Shown here: positions 50,474 through 51,769 of the stretch, piece by piece
How positions within the stretch are numbered: the stretch's first letter is position 1
Layout of the letters: each line of letters starts with the position of its first letter
From: Streptomyces sp. ISL-12
GTDB taxonomy: Bacteria; Actinomycetota; Actinomycetes; Streptomycetales; Streptomycetaceae
Reading direction: 5' to 3'
Length of the DNA: 51,769 nucleotides
Assembly: GCF_018614415.1 (NCBI RefSeq)
Contig: NZ_JAGGOO010000085.1
Span: 1 to 51,769, forward strand
Notes under the pieces: model-generated
What the model was told of the DNA's origin: nothing
Database searches by the model: none
The model's input: the letters and a program-made list of their open reading frames with translations, nothing else
Made by a program: the position numbers and the translations under genes

Positions 50474-51769
50474 ATGACCGACACCGGCCAGATCCCGGGC
50501 GAGGGGCTGCCGGAGAACGCAGGCATGGTGGAGCAGCCGGGCGTTGCCGCGCCGGGTGCGTACACCTACCTCTCCGAGACCACCGCCGAGGACGAGGACC
50601 TGTTGCTGCTGCCCGGTGCCCAGAGCGCCTGGGGCAACGAGGTCGCGCCGCCCGCCCCGGAGCCCGTCGTCGAGGCCGTCCACGAGCCGGAGCCGCACGA
50701 GACGTCCGGCCGCGACAGCGGTGCGTTCGATCTCGGCGCGGTCCGCTCGCCGGGCCCGGCCCCGGCCGCCCCGCGCCGGCCCCTGCACCTCGGCCCGCCG
50801 ATCCCCGACGCCTCGGCGAGCCCGGTCCGTTCCCTCGCCGACCGCGGCCCGGCCACCGCGCCGAACAGACCCGCCGTTCCCCCGGCCACCGGCCCCGAGC
50901 ACCTCGACCCGTCGCAGACGGCGGCGCCCCAGCCCCGAGTGGGCGCCGTCGCGGGGGCCGCCGAAACGGTTGCTCCGGCACCGGGTCCGGGTCCGGGTCC
51001 GGCGGGCGTGGCCCAGGCCGTCGTGGCCCGGGTGGCGACCCAGCCGGAGCGCTCGGCGGAGCAGTCGCAGGACGTGGCGCAGGCCGGCACGGAGGTCGGT
51101 GCGGAGGCCGGCGCGGTCTCCGCCGAGGCCGACGCGCAGGAGAGCGCGGGCCAGGTTGCCGAGGCGGAGGACTCGCAGGCTCCGGAGCCCGTGACCGCGC
51201 CCACGGAGACGCCCGGCGCCCCGGCTCTGGAGGCACCCGAGGCCGCCGTCGAGCCTTCGGGGGCGGGGGTGCCCGGTCCGGACGTGCCTGGTTCCGCGGA
51301 GGCGGAGGCGTCGGAGGCGTCGGAGGTGCCCGGTCCTGTCGAGGGCCAGGCGGCTGAGGCGACCGGTGCTGCCGAGGGGCAGGGGCCTGAGGCTCCTGAC
51401 TCCGTGGCGGGGCAGGTGGCCGAGGCGGCCGGTTCCGTGGACGAGCAGGTGCCCGCGGTCCCCGGCCCGGCGGCGGGCGAGGGCTCTGACGTGGCTGGTC
51501 CGGTGGCGGGCGAGGGCTCTGACGTGGCTGGTCCGGTGGCGGGCCACGGCTTCGATGTGTCCGGTCCGGTGGAGACGCAGGCGCCGGAGGCCGCTGAGGC
51601 GCCGGTGGCCCAGGATGTCCGGACGCCGGACGCGCCGGAGGCAAGCGCCACCGACGCGGATCAGGTCCCCGGGGCCGAACCCGGGGCTGCCCCCGAGGCC
51701 GTAGCGGCTCCCGAGCCCGAGGCTGCCCCCGAGGCCGTAGCGGCCGCCGAGCCCGAGGCTGCCCCCGAG
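50474..51769 (+). CDS. cobT: N-terminal part of probable nicotinate-nucleotide-dimethylbenzimidazole phosphoribosyltransferase (CobT) with long repetitive extension
   Basis: ATG 50474 follows GAGGGG at 5 bases. 432 codons run to the right edge without a stop. The first 60 residues (TDTGQIPGEGLPENAGMVEQ, then DEDLLLLPGAQSAWGNE) resemble the start of the very long CobT proteins of Streptomyces, from memory. The rest is Ala/Glu/Pro/Val/Gly-rich, without membrane helices or known domains, and is predicted disordered. Near the edge it contains tandem repeats (AGEGSDVAGPV three times; APEAVAAPEPEA twice). The catalytic domain, if present, lies beyond the window, so the name rests on context (cobL upstream) and memory of the N-terminus. 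Confidence 0.7.
   Translation, partial: MTDTGQIPGEGLPENAGMVEQPGVAAPGAYTYLSETTAEDEDLLLLPGAQSAWGNEVAPPAPEPVVEAVHEPEPHETSGRDSGAFDLGAVRSPGPAPAAPRRPLHLGPPIPDASASPVRSLADRGPATAPNRPAVPPATGPEHLDPSQTAAPQPRVGAVAGAAETVAPAPGPGPGPAGVAQAVVARVATQPERSAEQSQDVAQAGTEVGAEAGAVSAEADAQESAGQVAEAEDSQAPEPVTAPTETPGAPALEAPEAAVEPSGAGVPGPDVPGSAEAEASEASEVPGPVEGQAAEATGAAEGQGPEAPDSVAGQVAEAAGSVDEQVPAVPGPAAGEGSDVAGPVAGEGSDVAGPVAGHGFDVSGPVETQAPEAAEAPVAQDVRTPDAPEASATDADQVPGAEPGAAPEAVAAPEPEAAPEAVAAAEPEAAPE
51473..51571 (+). repeat. 33-base tandem repeats in the cobT extension
   Basis: Units 51473-51505 and 51506-51538 are identical; a third (51539-51571) is diverged, with His-Gly-Phe-Asp-Val-Ser replacing Glu-Gly-Ser-Asp-Val-Ala. 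The unit encodes AGEGSDVAGPV. Confidence 0.85.
51689..51769 (+). repeat. 36-base tandem repeats at the right edge
   Basis: Two units (51689-51724, 51725-51760) encode APEAVAAPEPEA and APEAVAAAEPEA, and a third begins at 51761. The array continues past the window. Confidence 0.8.

Overview
The window is very GC-rich with strong G/C third-codon bias, many GTG starts, leaderless-looking promoters and rare in-frame TTA codons. With the gene content and order this points to a Streptomyces chromosome. From memory, the order (infC-rpmI-rplT, pheST, argCJBDR, argH, glpQ1, metNIQ, cob genes) matches the S. coelicolor core region around SCO1554-SCO1605, read in the opposite direction. It is core chromosome, not an island: I see no insertion sequence with a transposase, prophage, tRNA or CRISPR array. 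Mobile-type DNA is limited to one MITE-like element and a small dispersed intergenic repeat family.

Layout. 1-4.3 kb: a membrane protein cut by the left edge, a mycosin-like S8 protease, a beta-lactamase-fold hydrolase, an SseB protein and a DUF1844 protein. 4.3-7.1 kb: infC (apparent AUC start, long leader with a terminator), rpmI, rplT and an rRNA methyltransferase. 7.1-15.7 kb: a soluble PAS histidine kinase, pheST, a membrane SpoIIE/PP2C phosphatase, an XRE/TPR regulator and a Nudix hydrolase. The kinase, phosphatase and Nudix genes each carry one in-frame TTA codon, so translation may depend on bldA. 15.7-25.9 kb: 3-hydroxybutyryl-CoA dehydrogenase, a Tat-exported glycoside-hydrolase-like protein, an EamA exporter facing a MocR regulator, a GNAT, a histidine-phosphatase-like protein without catalytic histidines, a 196-bp MITE-like element, and a secreted GH51 arabinofuranosidase.

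25.9-36.5 kb is arginine biosynthesis: argCJBDR as one operon behind an ARG-box promoter, and argH behind its own ARG-box promoter. Between them, on the minus strand, lies an apparent five-gene operon: PPOX-family protein, YkuD transpeptidase, ferric-reductase-like flavocytochrome, FMN-binding protein and ApbE flavin transferase. It is a plausible extracytoplasmic electron-transfer module using covalently bound FMN. 36.6-44.9 kb: aldo/keto reductase, TetR-MFS efflux pair with a perfect operator, acyltransferase, glpQ1, an ECF-like sigma factor, GNAT, two small membrane proteins and a HAD phosphatase. 45-48 kb: metNIQ methionine ABC importer, preceded by a short Cys-containing ORF that looks like an attenuator leader peptide. 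48.1-51.8 kb: GNAT, cobL and the start of a long gene, probably cobT with a repetitive low-complexity N-terminal extension, open at the right edge.

The most interesting observations are regulatory: the metNIQ leader peptide, the infC leader and AUC start, the hairpin covering the Nudix ribosome binding site, the head-to-head overlapping starts of the MocR/EamA pair, and the TTA-containing genes. All functions are inferred by eye from motifs and order; no database search was run.
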